DNA from: Halobacteriovoraceae bacterium
GTDB lineage: Bacteria; Bdellovibrionota; Bacteriovoracia; Bacteriovoracales; Bacteriovoracaceae
Direction of reading: 5' to 3'
Assembly (NCBI GenBank): GCA_002711995.1
Contig: PASN01000014.1
Location: forward strand, 124,001-188,000
DNA: 64,000 nucleotides
Below, piece by piece: positions 1 to 8,543 of this stretch (within the stretch, counting starts at the first letter, position 1; the number at the start of each line of letters is the position of its first letter). A program made the translations under genes and the position numbers. A model generated the notes under the pieces. It searched no databases. It was not told the origin of the DNA and saw nothing but the letters and a program-made list of their open reading frames with translations.

Positions 1-2692
1 GCTCTTTTGCGTGTCTCTTTGCCATTCCTGTAGCCGGTGTGGCGCTTAGTGGTCTGGAAATTAAACCAAACTCAGCAAAGATCTCCGGGTGTCTTGAAAG
101 CAAGAAGCTCCAATATCCCATATTCTCTGGCTCTTCTTGCACCCAGTAAAACTCTTTAGCTCCACTGTATGATTTGATCATATCCTTAATCTGGTTGTAT
201 GGAAGAGGATAGAGCTGCTCAAGGCGAACAATAGCAACATCGTCGCGCTTGTTGTCCTGTTGGTGCTGCATAAGATCGTAATATACTTTTCCAGTACAAA
301 GAAGGACTCTCTTAACACCCTTCTTATTCGTGTTTGGATCGTCAATCAATTCTCTAAATGAACCAGACTCTAATTCTTCGCTTGTAGATCTACATCTTGG
401 ATCTCTAAGAAGTGACTTCGGTGTGAAAGATATAAGTGGCTTTCTGAACTCCCACATTTGTTGTCTTCTTAAGGCGTGGAACTGGTTCGCAGGAAGTGAA
501 CAGTTAACAACCACCATATTGTAGTTGGCGCACATTTGAAGAAATCTTTCTGGCCTTGCACTGGAGTGTTCCGGGCCTTGTCCCTCATATCCATGCGGCA
601 GAAGCATTACAAGTCCGCTCATTCTGTCCCACTTCTCTTCAGCTGCGGAAATGAACTGGTCCACAATTACTTGTGCTGTGTTTGAGAAATCTCCAAATTG
701 AGCTTCCCAAATGTTTAAAGACTTTGGAGACGCCAATGAATAACCATACTCAAAACCTAGAACTCCGTATTCAGATAGGTGAGAGTTGTATATTTCAAAT
801 TGTCCCTGGTCATCAGACAGATTTCCAAGTCCACAGTAACCTTCATTCGTTTTTTCATCATATAGCTTTGCGTGTCTGTGGGAGAAAGTTCCTCTCACAA
901 CATCTTGGCCAGAGAAGCGGATATTGTTCTTTTCCATCAAAAGGGAGCCGTAGGCCAAAAGTTCGGCAAGTCCCCAATCGATTTGATCTTCTTCGTAGGC
1001 CTTCTTTCTATCAGCAAGAATCTTTTTAGCTTTCTTAAGAACGTTAAAGTCATCTGGCGCAGAGGTAATTTTCTCAACAATATGGTTAAGAGACTTCTTG
1101 GAAACTCCAGTGTTTGGAGACTTTTCAAAGTCTTCAGGCTTGGACCATCTAAGGTCAAGCCACTCTGTATGATAGCCCTTGTTCTTTTCTGGCATTTTGT
1201 TTTCTTTAACATTGTTAAAGCGATCAGAAAGCATGTCCTTAAACTCTTTCTGCATGTCCTTTGCAATGTTTTTGAAATGCTCGCCTCTGGAAGTTAGGAA
1301 ATCAATGTATAGCTCACGCGGGTTTTTTGTTTTAGCGATTAAGTTGTAAAGGTGAGGCTGAGTGTATTTAGGCTCGTCACCCTCATTGTGTCCATGTTTT
1401 CTATAGCAGACCATATCGATGAAGATGTCTGTTCTAAACTTCTGTCTAAACTCCATCGCAAGTTCCATACAATAAACAACGCACTCTGGGTCGTCTCCGT
1501 TAACATGGATGATTGGAGCTTCAAGAGTTCTGGCAAGTGAAGTGGAGTAGTGTGAAGACCTTGCGTCTTCCCAGTCAGTTGTAAATCCAATTTGGTTATT
1601 AATTACAAAGTGAATTGAACCACCACACTCATATGCGTCTAGCTCAGCCATTTGAAGAGTTTCATAAACAACACCCTGGCCAGCAACGGCTGCGTCGCCG
1701 TGGATAATGATAGGGAGAATTTTAGATTCGTCTCTATTGTTTCTTATGTCGGCCTGCGCTCTTGAGTAGCCAAGCGCAACTGGAGCCACTGCTTCAAGGT
1801 GGCTAGGGTTGTGCATAATCTTAAGATAAACTTCTTTGCCGCTTGGAGTCTTTTGAATGGAAGAGTAGCCTTGGTGGTATTTTACGTCACCGCCGCCAGT
1901 ATGTTGCTCGTGAGAGCTTCCACCCTCAAATTCGTGGAAGATAAACTCGTAAGATTTTCCAATGATGTTTGCAAGAACATTTAGACGTCCCCTGTGGGCC
2001 ATTCCAAAAACGAATTCATGCACACCAAGTTCAGCGCCTTTGTTGATTAAAGCGTCCAACGCTGGAATTGTTGTCTCTCCACCCTCAAGTGAGAATCTTT
2101 TCTGTCCAATGAATTTCGTTTGAAGGAACTGCTCAAAAACTTGAGCTTGGTTGAGCTTGTGTAGAATTTGCTTCTTTTGCTCATCGGGAAGGTCAATCGT
2201 GTGAGCTTCTTTTTCAAATTTCTGGCGAACCCACCTTCTAATTTCTGTGTTGCTTGAGTGATAGTACTCAATGCCAATTTTGTAACAATATACTCTTCTT
2301 AGGTGTGTGATGATGTCCTTAAGCTTTGCTCTGCCAAGACCTACGTATTCGCCTGCATCAAACTCTTTTTCAAGATCAGAGTCTTCAAGGTTGTAGTGGT
2401 GGATATCAAGCATTGCCGCTCTGTCTTTTCTGGCCCTAATAGGGTTTGTGTCTGAAAGAAGGTGGCCTCTGGCCCTATAAGATTGGATCAGTCTAAAAAC
2501 ATTGATTTCTTTTTTGAAAGATTCAGCGTCAATCGCCGCTCCGGCCTGGTCGAATTTATACTCAAAGCCTCTGAAGAACATCTGCCATGACTCATCCAGT
2601 TCCTCTGGATTTTTAAGGTATGTATCGTACATGGAGTCTATGAAAGCCGAGTCGGAACCTGTAAGGTGTGAATAATCATTTTTGGGGTTCAT
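1..2692 (-). CDS. sucA: 2-oxoglutarate dehydrogenase E1 component (3' end cut by window)
   Basis: Thiamine-diphosphate-dependent E1 subunit of the cytoplasmic 2-oxoglutarate dehydrogenase complex, which decarboxylates 2-oxoglutarate in the TCA cycle and passes the succinyl group to E2. I translated it directly from the minus strand: it begins MNPKNDYSHLTGSDSAFIDS and stays open to base 1 (about 897 codons). Family hallmarks follow in order: the N-terminal region FIDSMYDTYLKNPEELD, HRGRLNVL, the ThDP/Mg region around HGDAAVAGQGVVYETLQMAE, FVINNQIGFTT, CYRKHGHNEGDEP, and the C-terminal transketolase part LPHGYEGQGPEHSSARPERF. The ATG at 2692 is preceded by AAGG. E2 (sucB) would be expected just left of the window, but cannot be seen. 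Confidence 0.97.
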   Translation of the reverse strand, partial: MNPKNDYSHLTGSDSAFIDSMYDTYLKNPEELDESWQMFFRGFEYKFDQAGAAIDAESFKKEINVFRLIQSYRARGHLLSDTNPIRARKDRAAMLDIHHYNLEDSDLEKEFDAGEYVGLGRAKLKDIITHLRRVYCYKIGIEYYHSSNTEIRRWVRQKFEKEAHTIDLPDEQKKQILHKLNQAQVFEQFLQTKFIGQKRFSLEGGETTIPALDALINKGAELGVHEFVFGMAHRGRLNVLANIIGKSYEFIFHEFEGGSSHEQHTGGGDVKYHQGYSSIQKTPSGKEVYLKIMHNPSHLEAVAPVALGYSRAQADIRNNRDESKILPIIIHGDAAVAGQGVVYETLQMAELDAYECGGSIHFVINNQIGFTTDWEDARSSHYSTSLARTLEAPIIHVNGDDPECVVYCMELAMEFRQKFRTDIFIDMVCYRKHGHNEGDEPKYTQPHLYNLIAKTKNPRELYIDFLTSRGEHFKNIAKDMQKEFKDMLSDRFNNVKENKMPEKNKGYHTEWLDLRWSKPEDFEKSPNTGVSKKSLNHIVEKITSAPDDFNVLKKAKKILADRKKAYEEDQIDWGLAELLAYGSLLMEKNNIRFSGQDVVRGTFSHRHAKLYDEKTNEGYCGLGNLSDDQGQFEIYNSHLSEYGVLGFEYGYSLASPKSLNIWEAQFGDFSNTAQVIVDQFISAAEEKWDRMSGLVMLLPHGYEGQGPEHSSARPERFLQMCANYNMVVVNCSLPANQFHALRRQQMWEFRKPLISFTPKSLLRDPRCRSTSEELESGSFRELIDDPNTNKKGVKRVLLCTGKVYYDLMQHQQDNKRDDVAIVRLEQLYPLPYNQIKDMIKSYSGAKEFYWVQEEPENMGYWSFLLSRHPEIFAEFGLISRPLSATPATGMAKRHAKE

Positions 2693-2819
2693 TTTGGGGA
2701 CCTTTTAATTAATAAAACAAAAATAAGTTGACTTAAAGTATTTAAATTATAGATTTTTTTAATGGGATAATCAATTTATAAAATAATTCCCATTCGTGTT
2801 TTGGAACAATGCAAAATGG

Positions 2820-2835
2820 TTTGATCTCGATCAAA
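2820..2835. promoter_or_regulatory. FNR/CRP-family binding box upstream of the response regulator
   Basis: TTGAT-CTCG-ATCAA at 2821-2834, flanked by T and A, matches the FNR/ANR consensus TTGAT-N4-ATCAA at all ten defined bases. It lies 7 bases before the AAGGAG Shine-Dalgarno of the response regulator. A site this close to the start suits repression, or activation of a promoter not resolved here. Identification is by consensus only. Confidence 0.55.
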
Positions 2836-2851
2836 CTTTTGAAGGAGAGCC

Positions 2852-3238
2852 TTGATAAATCTTATTGCAGTTGATGACGAGTCCGATGTAAAAATTCTTT
2901 TTGATCATTTTTTTAGAAATGAAATTGAAAATGGTCAAATCGGTCTAAACTTTGTTCAGTCCGGGGAAGACTGTTTAGGACTTCTAAAAGGTGAAGACTA
3001 TGACTACGCCAAGACCTTGGTCCTTACCGATATTAATATGCCAAACATGAGCGGCGTTCAACTTGCCGAAAAAATCAACGAGAGCTATCCGCTTGTAAAG
3101 GTTTTTCTCATATCGGCTTATGATGCCAGAAGTCAGATTGATAACGTAAAGCATTTGAATATTGCTGAGTACGTGCCTAAACCTGTCAACTTTGCTGAAC
3201 TAAAAGAAAAGATCTTTCAACTTTTCCCAGGGAGTTAA
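2852..3238 (+). CDS. single-domain response regulator (CheY-like receiver)
   Basis: Stand-alone receiver domain of 128 residues with no output domain. It probably takes phosphate from a histidine kinase and acts by protein-protein contact. The acidic pair is D8-D9, the phospho-acceptor D60 (in LTDINMPNMSG), the switch Ser S88 (LISAY), and the conserved Lys K110 (VPKP). The start is TTG, chosen because AAGGAG (2842-2847) sits just upstream and the receiver beta-1 strand begins at once. The next gene starts 5 bases after the stop, so the two are probably co-transcribed. The perfect FNR-like box just upstream suggests oxygen or redox control. No cognate kinase is in the window. Confidence 0.9.
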   Translation: MINLIAVDDESDVKILFDHFFRNEIENGQIGLNFVQSGEDCLGLLKGEDYDYAKTLVLTDINMPNMSGVQLAEKINESYPLVKVFLISAYDARSQIDNVKHLNIAEYVPKPVNFAELKEKIFQLFPGS

Positions 3239-3243
3239 ATTAG

Positions 3244-3717
3244 ATGGCCAGCTCATATATCATCCTTTTTTCCGTGCTTGCTCTTATTGTTCTTGCGCTT
3301 TCTGTTTACCTGGGTGTTCTTTACGGAAAACTCAGAGCGCAAAAACAGGCCAAGCTTGATCAAGACAAAAGAGTCGAGGAGCTTCTAAAAGAGCGAGAGG
3401 AAACAATCATTGAGAGTTTGGACACTATAGCCCTTGCTTTATCCCAAGGACAATGTGAGCCAACAGAAGGTTGTATTAGAATTAAAAGGCTTGTTGATGA
3501 AATCGAAGTCTTAAGGGACGAAGAGGGGATTGCTGTATTTCATGAAATGTATGAAGAGGTTAAGCACTTTGCCACACTTCAAGATTATAAAGATCTCTCA
3601 AAGCAGGAAGCGTTTGAACAAGACAATAAACGTTACGCCATTGAAGAAAAGTACAACCAGAGAATTATTAAGGCCTCAAAAAATCTTAGAGACCTCATAT
3701 CAAAAAAGCGAGCTTAA
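3244..3717 (+). CDS. membrane-anchored DUF2489-like protein
   Basis: 157 residues. One hydrophobic helix at about 4-27 is followed by a charged, probably coiled-coil stretch and a helical domain. The core GQCEPTEGCIRIKRLVDEIE, then a helix ending FATLQDYKDLSKQEAF and basic C-terminal helices, resembles the DUF2489 family of unknown function; I recall this pattern and did not search. It is likely anchored in the inner membrane with the domain in the cytoplasm. It sits 5 bases after the response regulator, so the two may share a role. The stop codon overlaps that of the convergent lipoprotein gene. Confidence 0.75.
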   Translation: MASSYIILFSVLALIVLALSVYLGVLYGKLRAQKQAKLDQDKRVEELLKEREETIIESLDTIALALSQGQCEPTEGCIRIKRLVDEIEVLRDEEGIAVFHEMYEEVKHFATLQDYKDLSKQEAFEQDNKRYAIEEKYNQRIIKASKNLRDLISKKRA

Positions 3718-5006
3718 ATAGCCCCATTATCGCTTATGGTCCAGGTTTTCCCAAGTAGGTTTGATCGTGCAGTTTCCCCTGCGCCACCGTTTGTATATTG
3801 AGATGAACCTGCATCTAGATTTAATCCAGATCCAGCAGTGGCATCTAATCTAATTAACAGATTGTCATAGTTTGTTGTTGATAAAGAGGTGCCTGTAAAC
3901 ATACTGCTTAGGGTAGTTACACTTGAAAAGTCCCATCCTGACATATCAGGATCTGCTACAGAGGAAAGCTGAAACATGCTACTCATGTTTGTGACTTTTG
4001 AGGTCTGCCAGTCACTCGTGTCCGGTTCCGCCTTGTTTGAGTCGTAAAACATATAGGTCATATTTGTGACATTAGAAGTGTCCCATTTACTTGTGTCAGG
4101 GTTAGCCTCCCAGGTTCCCATAAACATTGCTGACATGTCAGTCACATTGCTAGTATTCCAAGTGCTGGTGCCTGGGTTAGCAACGCGGGCCCTATTAAAC
4201 ATACTAACCATGCTGGTAACATTAGATGTATTCCAAGAAGATGTGTCAGGTTTTACACTCAAAGTGTCCATAAACATTTCATCCATAATTCCTACATTTG
4301 ATGTGTTACCACATGAAACCGAAATTAAATAGGTACAGCCTTTAAAGGCACCCTCTAAATTTCTCCACCCCACTGATCCTAATTCCGAAACTGAAATGAT
4401 TTTCAACTTATCGCCGCCGTCATTGAAATACCAGGCCTCTACAAGCCCTGAAATTGTAACAGTATAATCTCCATCCACAGCGTAAGTGTGATCAATGTCG
4501 GGGTCATTGTAGCTTGTTACTTCCGCCGTGTTGCCATCACCCCAATCTACAGTAAAGTCATAGTTAAAACCATTTCTGAGTGGAAGTGTAACGGTGAGGT
4601 CTCCTGAGCTTACACGCCAAGTTGAAACGAATGGAACAACTTCTGTGGTTTGTGTCAATACAACTTTTGGATCAGATGAGGCTATTCCGTCAGTAACTGT
4701 ATAAGTATAACTTCCTTCACCGTTCTCTATTGGGGTAAGGCCCACTGTACAAACTCCAGAGCTGCAAGAGCATGATGTTGTTTCTATTGCACCAGAAAGA
4801 TCCGTCAGTGCACAACTTGTTGCTGAAAATGATTCATGATAGTTCAGGGTAATGATTTGTTCGTGACCTTCAATAAGAGTTAGATCGGGGTTATATTTGT
4901 TTTCCTGCTCCTCAGCTTTTCCTGAGATTGTAGTCGAGCTCTTAGAACCACCACATCCGGAGCTTATAAAAACAAGTGTCAAAATCAAGCCAAGAATATA
5001 TCCCAT
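3714..5006 (-). CDS. BspA/DUF285-repeat surface lipoprotein
   Basis: Exported lipoprotein of about 430 residues. The signal peptide ends in a lipobox (FISSGC). A middle part with FTVDWGDGNTAEV resembles a PKD-like fold. Four full and two partial tandem 25-residue repeats follow (consensus xTSxWxTSxVTxMxxMFxxAxxAxP), typical of the BspA/DUF285 family of surface proteins, which are linked to adhesion in other bacteria. The reading frame opens at a GTG at 5018, but the ATG at 5006 has GTGAGG 6 bases upstream and starts directly at the signal peptide, so I chose it. A longer paralogue lies at 9783-11306. The ligand is unknown. Confidence 0.88.
   Translation of the reverse strand: MGYILGLILTLVFISSGCGGSKSSTTISGKAEEQENKYNPDLTLIEGHEQIITLNYHESFSATSCALTDLSGAIETTSCSCSSGVCTVGLTPIENGEGSYTYTVTDGIASSDPKVVLTQTTEVVPFVSTWRVSSGDLTVTLPLRNGFNYDFTVDWGDGNTAEVTSYNDPDIDHTYAVDGDYTVTISGLVEAWYFNDGGDKLKIISVSELGSVGWRNLEGAFKGCTYLISVSCGNTSNVGIMDEMFMDTLSVKPDTSSWNTSNVTSMVSMFNRARVANPGTSTWNTSNVTDMSAMFMGTWEANPDTSKWDTSNVTNMTYMFYDSNKAEPDTSDWQTSKVTNMSSMFQLSSVADPDMSGWDFSSVTTLSSMFTGTSLSTTNYDNLLIRLDATAGSGLNLDAGSSQYTNGGAGETARSNLLGKTWTISDNGAI
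3948..4247 (-). repeat. four tandem 75-bp units (25-residue DUF285 repeats)
   Basis: In-frame coding repeats of the BspA-like lipoprotein, each encoding a unit that opens with D/G-TS-x-W and ends in A-x-P. The copies differ at variable positions, so this is an old divergent array rather than a recent expansion. Confidence 0.85.
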
Positions 5007-5063
5007 AAAGTACCTCACCGTACTTGTCGGTCTTCTTCCCTGGAATTTTAAGATTTTCTTTAT

Positions 5064-5891
5064 TTATTGATTAAATGTACTCTGACTTTTCTCTTCTTTT
5101 GGCGTTGTGTGAGAGTCTCTGAGCCCTAGTGCCAGTGCTTTGTTGTGATTATCTCTTAATTGTTCAATTGTTTTTAATTTAAACTGAGGGTTGTGGCTAT
5201 TGTCCGCACATCGCTTAACTATTTCTTCAAATTCTGAGTAGTAATCTATCTCGGAAACATTGCACTTATCACTAGGTGCCGGTTTACAGTTTGGCAGGGT
5301 ATAGGTTATGTTTTTAGTTTCTGAATTAAGGTTGTCGCTCCATTTTGCTAATTCACTAGTTACCATTGTTTGAACAGCTTTTTGAAGCAAACCTCTAGTA
5401 TCCTTTGTTTCTAACGTCATCGCGGATGAGAAGACTGAGCCTTCGCAATTTGACGAGGGGAGAGTTTTTACAGCATAAGCTTCCTCTTTGCCCTCCAGAT
5501 AGCTGAATAAACTTTCTCCAATATTTGTAGCTTTTTCAGTCGCAAAATACTCTATACAGGTCTTCTTATCATCAATTATTGTTCTCACCTTTCGTTTCTC
5601 AAGTTTGTTTAGGTTTTTTGTTGGCAGATAGACAATTTGGCTTGTGTTGTCGGAAGTGTAAATCATTGCCGAAGCTCTATCGTTATTCTCATGTGGCAAT
5701 ACCAATGATTTAGAGGTGGGATCATACTTACCCCAATTTCCACTATTATCGAGCCTTAGCCATGGTATGGCCTTTGCGTGTAAGTACTTTAACTTTAGCT
5801 CTTCAAGCTCCTGTATACATTGGAAGCTATTTTCCGATGCCACTGAATTTAAGCTTGCTGTTGCTACAAAAAGTAAAAGTAAAACTCTCAT
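5064..5891 (-). CDS. exported protein of unknown function
   Basis: 275 residues with a Sec signal peptide (RVLLLLFVATASLNSVAS) that probably leaves a mature start near SENSFQC. The mature part has several cysteines (C25, C112, C149, C202, C209, C233 approximately), consistent with disulfides in the periplasm, and a polar C-terminus. I do not recognise a family. Shine-Dalgarno AAGGAA precedes the ATG. It lies 57 bases upstream of the BspA-like lipoprotein on the same strand, so co-transcription is possible. Confidence 0.7.
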   Translation of the reverse strand: MRVLLLLFVATASLNSVASENSFQCIQELEELKLKYLHAKAIPWLRLDNSGNWGKYDPTSKSLVLPHENNDRASAMIYTSDNTSQIVYLPTKNLNKLEKRKVRTIIDDKKTCIEYFATEKATNIGESLFSYLEGKEEAYAVKTLPSSNCEGSVFSSAMTLETKDTRGLLQKAVQTMVTSELAKWSDNLNSETKNITYTLPNCKPAPSDKCNVSEIDYYSEFEEIVKRCADNSHNPQFKLKTIEQLRDNHNKALALGLRDSHTTPKEEKSQSTFNQ

Positions 5892-6005
5892 AACTTTCCT
5901 TGGGTTGTCGTTGAAAAGTCCGCAAATATCTATCGGTAAATTATGAGAAACGTTTAAGCTTGAACGAATTATCAGGGGGATGGATAGGTAGTGATTAATT
6001 GAAAA

Positions 6006-6026
6006 GGCCTGGGGGAATCCCAGGCC
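6006..6026 (-). terminator. intrinsic terminator after the transglutaminase-like gene
   Basis: Perfect 8-bp stem GGCCTGGG/CCCAGGCC with a 5-base loop, 16 bases past the stop codon. On the minus strand it is followed by TTTTC. Confidence 0.75.
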
Positions 6027-6041
6027 GTGGTGATGTGAAAA

Positions 6042-7955
6042 TTAGTCTTCTTGAGAAAGTTCAATTAAAGCATTTAGAACATTGATAAATGGTTGTGGTT
6101 TTTCATATTTTTGATCACATAGCCACTTTTCAGTTTTGTCCGTTTTTAGATTAACAACATGGCATGTTGCCGGGTTGTTGTTGGCCTTGGTCATGTTGTA
6201 TACAAATCCGTGGTAAGACCTAGCTGTTTTCAACCAGCTTGCCGGAGGAGCAACTGTCTTGTCAGTCCAAGGCTCTTGCATTTGAACGTCGCCAAACCAG
6301 CCAGTTTTTTTGTAATCCTTAGTGATCGTCCAGAAAAAGTCTGGTTGGTTGTGGTTGGGTCTATTGTCCCTTGAACTTTGTTGAGCTTCATATCCTTTCT
6401 TATAAGCTCTCCACTGGCCACCAACAATATTGTAGTCTTTATCAAGTTCAAGATCGTAGTACATTTTCTTGTTAACAACATCATCATCATCTTCAGAGTT
6501 CGTGTCTTCTCTGTCTGGACGCGCGTAGTCCATGTACTTTGCAACCATTTTTACGCCTACGATGTACTCTGCTTTAGGATGTCTAAACTGAAAGAATTGG
6601 TCCTTTTTGTTTATTCTAACTACATTTTCATAAATATTGTCTTTTGATCTTCCAGTGTTTGGGTGGAAAAACTCCATCTCGTAGCCCCACATAGGGTGAT
6701 TATCCACTGCGGCCCCAACCTTTCTTTCGACTACAAAGCTTCTTCCTTGCTTGCCAATAAGGTTTACTAAACCTAGGTGCCAAGTTGCTGGGTGAACACC
6801 GACACATCTTGCATCCCTTACTCTATGAGTATTGGAGTTAAACGGATCCTCTTTGCTGTCATATCTTCTACCCCAAATGTCTCTACCTACATTTTTAAGG
6901 TTGCATCTCATGCCCGCGCTAACTGTGCCTTGAGTGTAAGGCAGACCATCATTGCCAATTCTAGCAGGGTCTTGAATGAGACTGTTAACATAGTAAAGAG
7001 CGGCCAATGCCTTTATGTCTGCAGGGTAGAACTTAAGCTTCTTTCCGTTTGGAAGCTCAATGCTAAAGGACTTTCTAGGTCTTGGAACAAGTCCTGCGGC
7101 CGTTGCCCAACCGTTGCAAATACCTTCCCACGCTGCCATTCTGCTGTTTTTGTCAGCAAGAACATAGTTTTCAGCTTCTTGGGTCGCGTATTCTAGAGCT
7201 TCCGGAAAAGCATATTTAGCATTGGAGTATTCTCCCTGTGACACAAGCTCAAGAGCTCGCTTTGCGGAGATAGTATTTTTTATAGTCCAAGAGTTTGCGA
7301 AGGCATCATCGACGGATGTGTAGAAGCGCTTAGAAAGATACTCGTTTGCCAAGTCCAATGTGTTGCTTCCAGCGATGGCCTTTCTAATATCTTCAGTGAA
7401 AGCATTCTCTTTTTCAGAGCCCCATTTGTAGGAGTACTCCCAAAGCTTTCTTGTTAGTTCAAAAGTTTTGTCTCCCAAAAGTAGGTCATACTTCTCTGAA
7501 GGAGCAAGCTTTTCAAGTTCTTCTTCAGTCATATCGTCAACGTATGGAAGCTCCTCTTCAAGTCTATCCAAAAATTGCTTGTGGTTGTTTTCCCAATCAA
7601 CCCAGCCCAAGTCAGCGTAGTATGGAAGTCCGCTGTTCTCGTAAGGGTCGGCAATCATGCCTTTGTTCATTGGCCAGTAGGAAGATGTCCAAGGCTTCTC
7701 AGTTGTTTTCGCCTTCATTAGTCTTAAAGAGATGATGTCTTTGAAGTTTTTAATGAACTTCTTATCTTCTGTAACTCTTCTCACATCACCGTAGATAGTC
7801 GGCTTTAGAGGTTCGTCATTCTTTTTCAAGTCCAGCTGCATTGGCACGAATGGATAGGTTGCAGGGTAGGAATAAGTCCTATCTGCTAAAGCGTTTACTG
7901 AGTACGCGGATGATAAAATTACAAATGGCAGAAGCGCGATCAATTGTTTCTTCAT
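6042..7955 (-). CDS. exported transglutaminase-elicitor-like protein
   Basis: 637 residues from the ATG at 7955 (GGAA upstream); a TTG 18 bases earlier is the weaker alternative. A signal peptide (LIALLPFVILSSAYSVNALA) sends it to the periplasm or outside. The core holds a papain-like transglutaminase signature: a Cys in WEGICNGWAT (about residue 280), then CVGVHPATWHLGLVN with a candidate catalytic His, and NHPMWGYEMEFF. This resembles the bacterial relatives of the Phytophthora transglutaminase elicitor family, which cross-link Gln and Lys side chains. The catalytic assignment is inference. For a predator an envelope cross-linking enzyme is plausible, but nothing nearby proves this. Confidence 0.75.
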   Translation of the reverse strand: MKKQLIALLPFVILSSAYSVNALADRTYSYPATYPFVPMQLDLKKNDEPLKPTIYGDVRRVTEDKKFIKNFKDIISLRLMKAKTTEKPWTSSYWPMNKGMIADPYENSGLPYYADLGWVDWENNHKQFLDRLEEELPYVDDMTEEELEKLAPSEKYDLLLGDKTFELTRKLWEYSYKWGSEKENAFTEDIRKAIAGSNTLDLANEYLSKRFYTSVDDAFANSWTIKNTISAKRALELVSQGEYSNAKYAFPEALEYATQEAENYVLADKNSRMAAWEGICNGWATAAGLVPRPRKSFSIELPNGKKLKFYPADIKALAALYYVNSLIQDPARIGNDGLPYTQGTVSAGMRCNLKNVGRDIWGRRYDSKEDPFNSNTHRVRDARCVGVHPATWHLGLVNLIGKQGRSFVVERKVGAAVDNHPMWGYEMEFFHPNTGRSKDNIYENVVRINKKDQFFQFRHPKAEYIVGVKMVAKYMDYARPDREDTNSEDDDDVVNKKMYYDLELDKDYNIVGGQWRAYKKGYEAQQSSRDNRPNHNQPDFFWTITKDYKKTGWFGDVQMQEPWTDKTVAPPASWLKTARSYHGFVYNMTKANNNPATCHVVNLKTDKTEKWLCDQKYEKPQPFINVLNALIELSQED

Positions 7956-8130
7956 ACTGATTCCTTTTCCCAAGTCAAGATTGTGCGGGACGTTACCAGA
8001 ATATGTGGCAGTGCAGAAGTTTACTTGTAATCTTTACATTTTTGCCGCCTCAAATTCTTGGCTAAGGCCAAAAGAATTTTAAACGAAGAGGCAATCATCT
8101 TAAACGCATAGCTATTTAGAAGGAGTTAAT

Positions 8131-8397
8131 ATGCAAAATGAATGGATCGCACAAGTACACGTTAAATGGACTAAAGACGCACCAGTTTGGGAAAATTGGG
8201 CATGGCTACAAGACTGGAAAGAAGTTAAGTGGGCCGGAAGTTCTATGGGAGAGTGGGACATGATCCTTTGGGTTGATGTTCAAAGTCCAAAAGACCTAGA
8301 GTCATTTGTTCATGACAAACTATGGGCCAAGAAGTGGGTATCTGAAACTAAGTCCACTTGGACTAAGGAAGTTTGGTCTCAGCAAGCATCCGCATAA
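8131..8397 (+). CDS. Trp-rich stand-alone RAM (Lrp/AsnC ligand-binding)-like protein
   Basis: 88 residues with 13 tryptophans (about 15%). The segment GSSMGEWDMILWVDV, then DLESFVHDKLW and VSETKSTWTKEVW, follows the pattern of the Lrp/AsnC effector-binding (RAM) domain: a G-x-x-D strand, an l-x-x-fv helix, then V-x-x-T-x-T before the last strand. No DNA-binding helix-turn-helix is present. RAM domains form alpha-beta dimeric barrels that bind amino acids. GAAGGAG sits 7 bases before the ATG. A hairpin follows the stop, so this is probably a monocistron. The domain match is from memory and the tryptophan load is unusual. Confidence 0.82.
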   Translation: MQNEWIAQVHVKWTKDAPVWENWAWLQDWKEVKWAGSSMGEWDMILWVDVQSPKDLESFVHDKLWAKKWVSETKSTWTKEVWSQQASA

Positions 8398-8410
8398 ATA
8401 AAAAATATAG

Positions 8411-8430
8411 GGCCTTGTGTTAACAAGGCC
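8411..8430 (+). terminator. hairpin terminator after the Trp-rich protein
   Basis: Perfect 8-bp stem GGCCTTGT/ACAAGGCC with loop GTTA, 13 bases past the stop. The 3' tract is only moderately T-rich (TTAATATAGTT). Confidence 0.6.
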
Positions 8431-8543
8431 TTAATATAGTTATCTAAGATTTTCTTAATATATTTTTAAGTTATTGAAATCTCACTTCGTCCGATATGCG
8501 CAGTGTGTTAGCATTAATTTGTAGCACGTATGTTGGAGATTTT

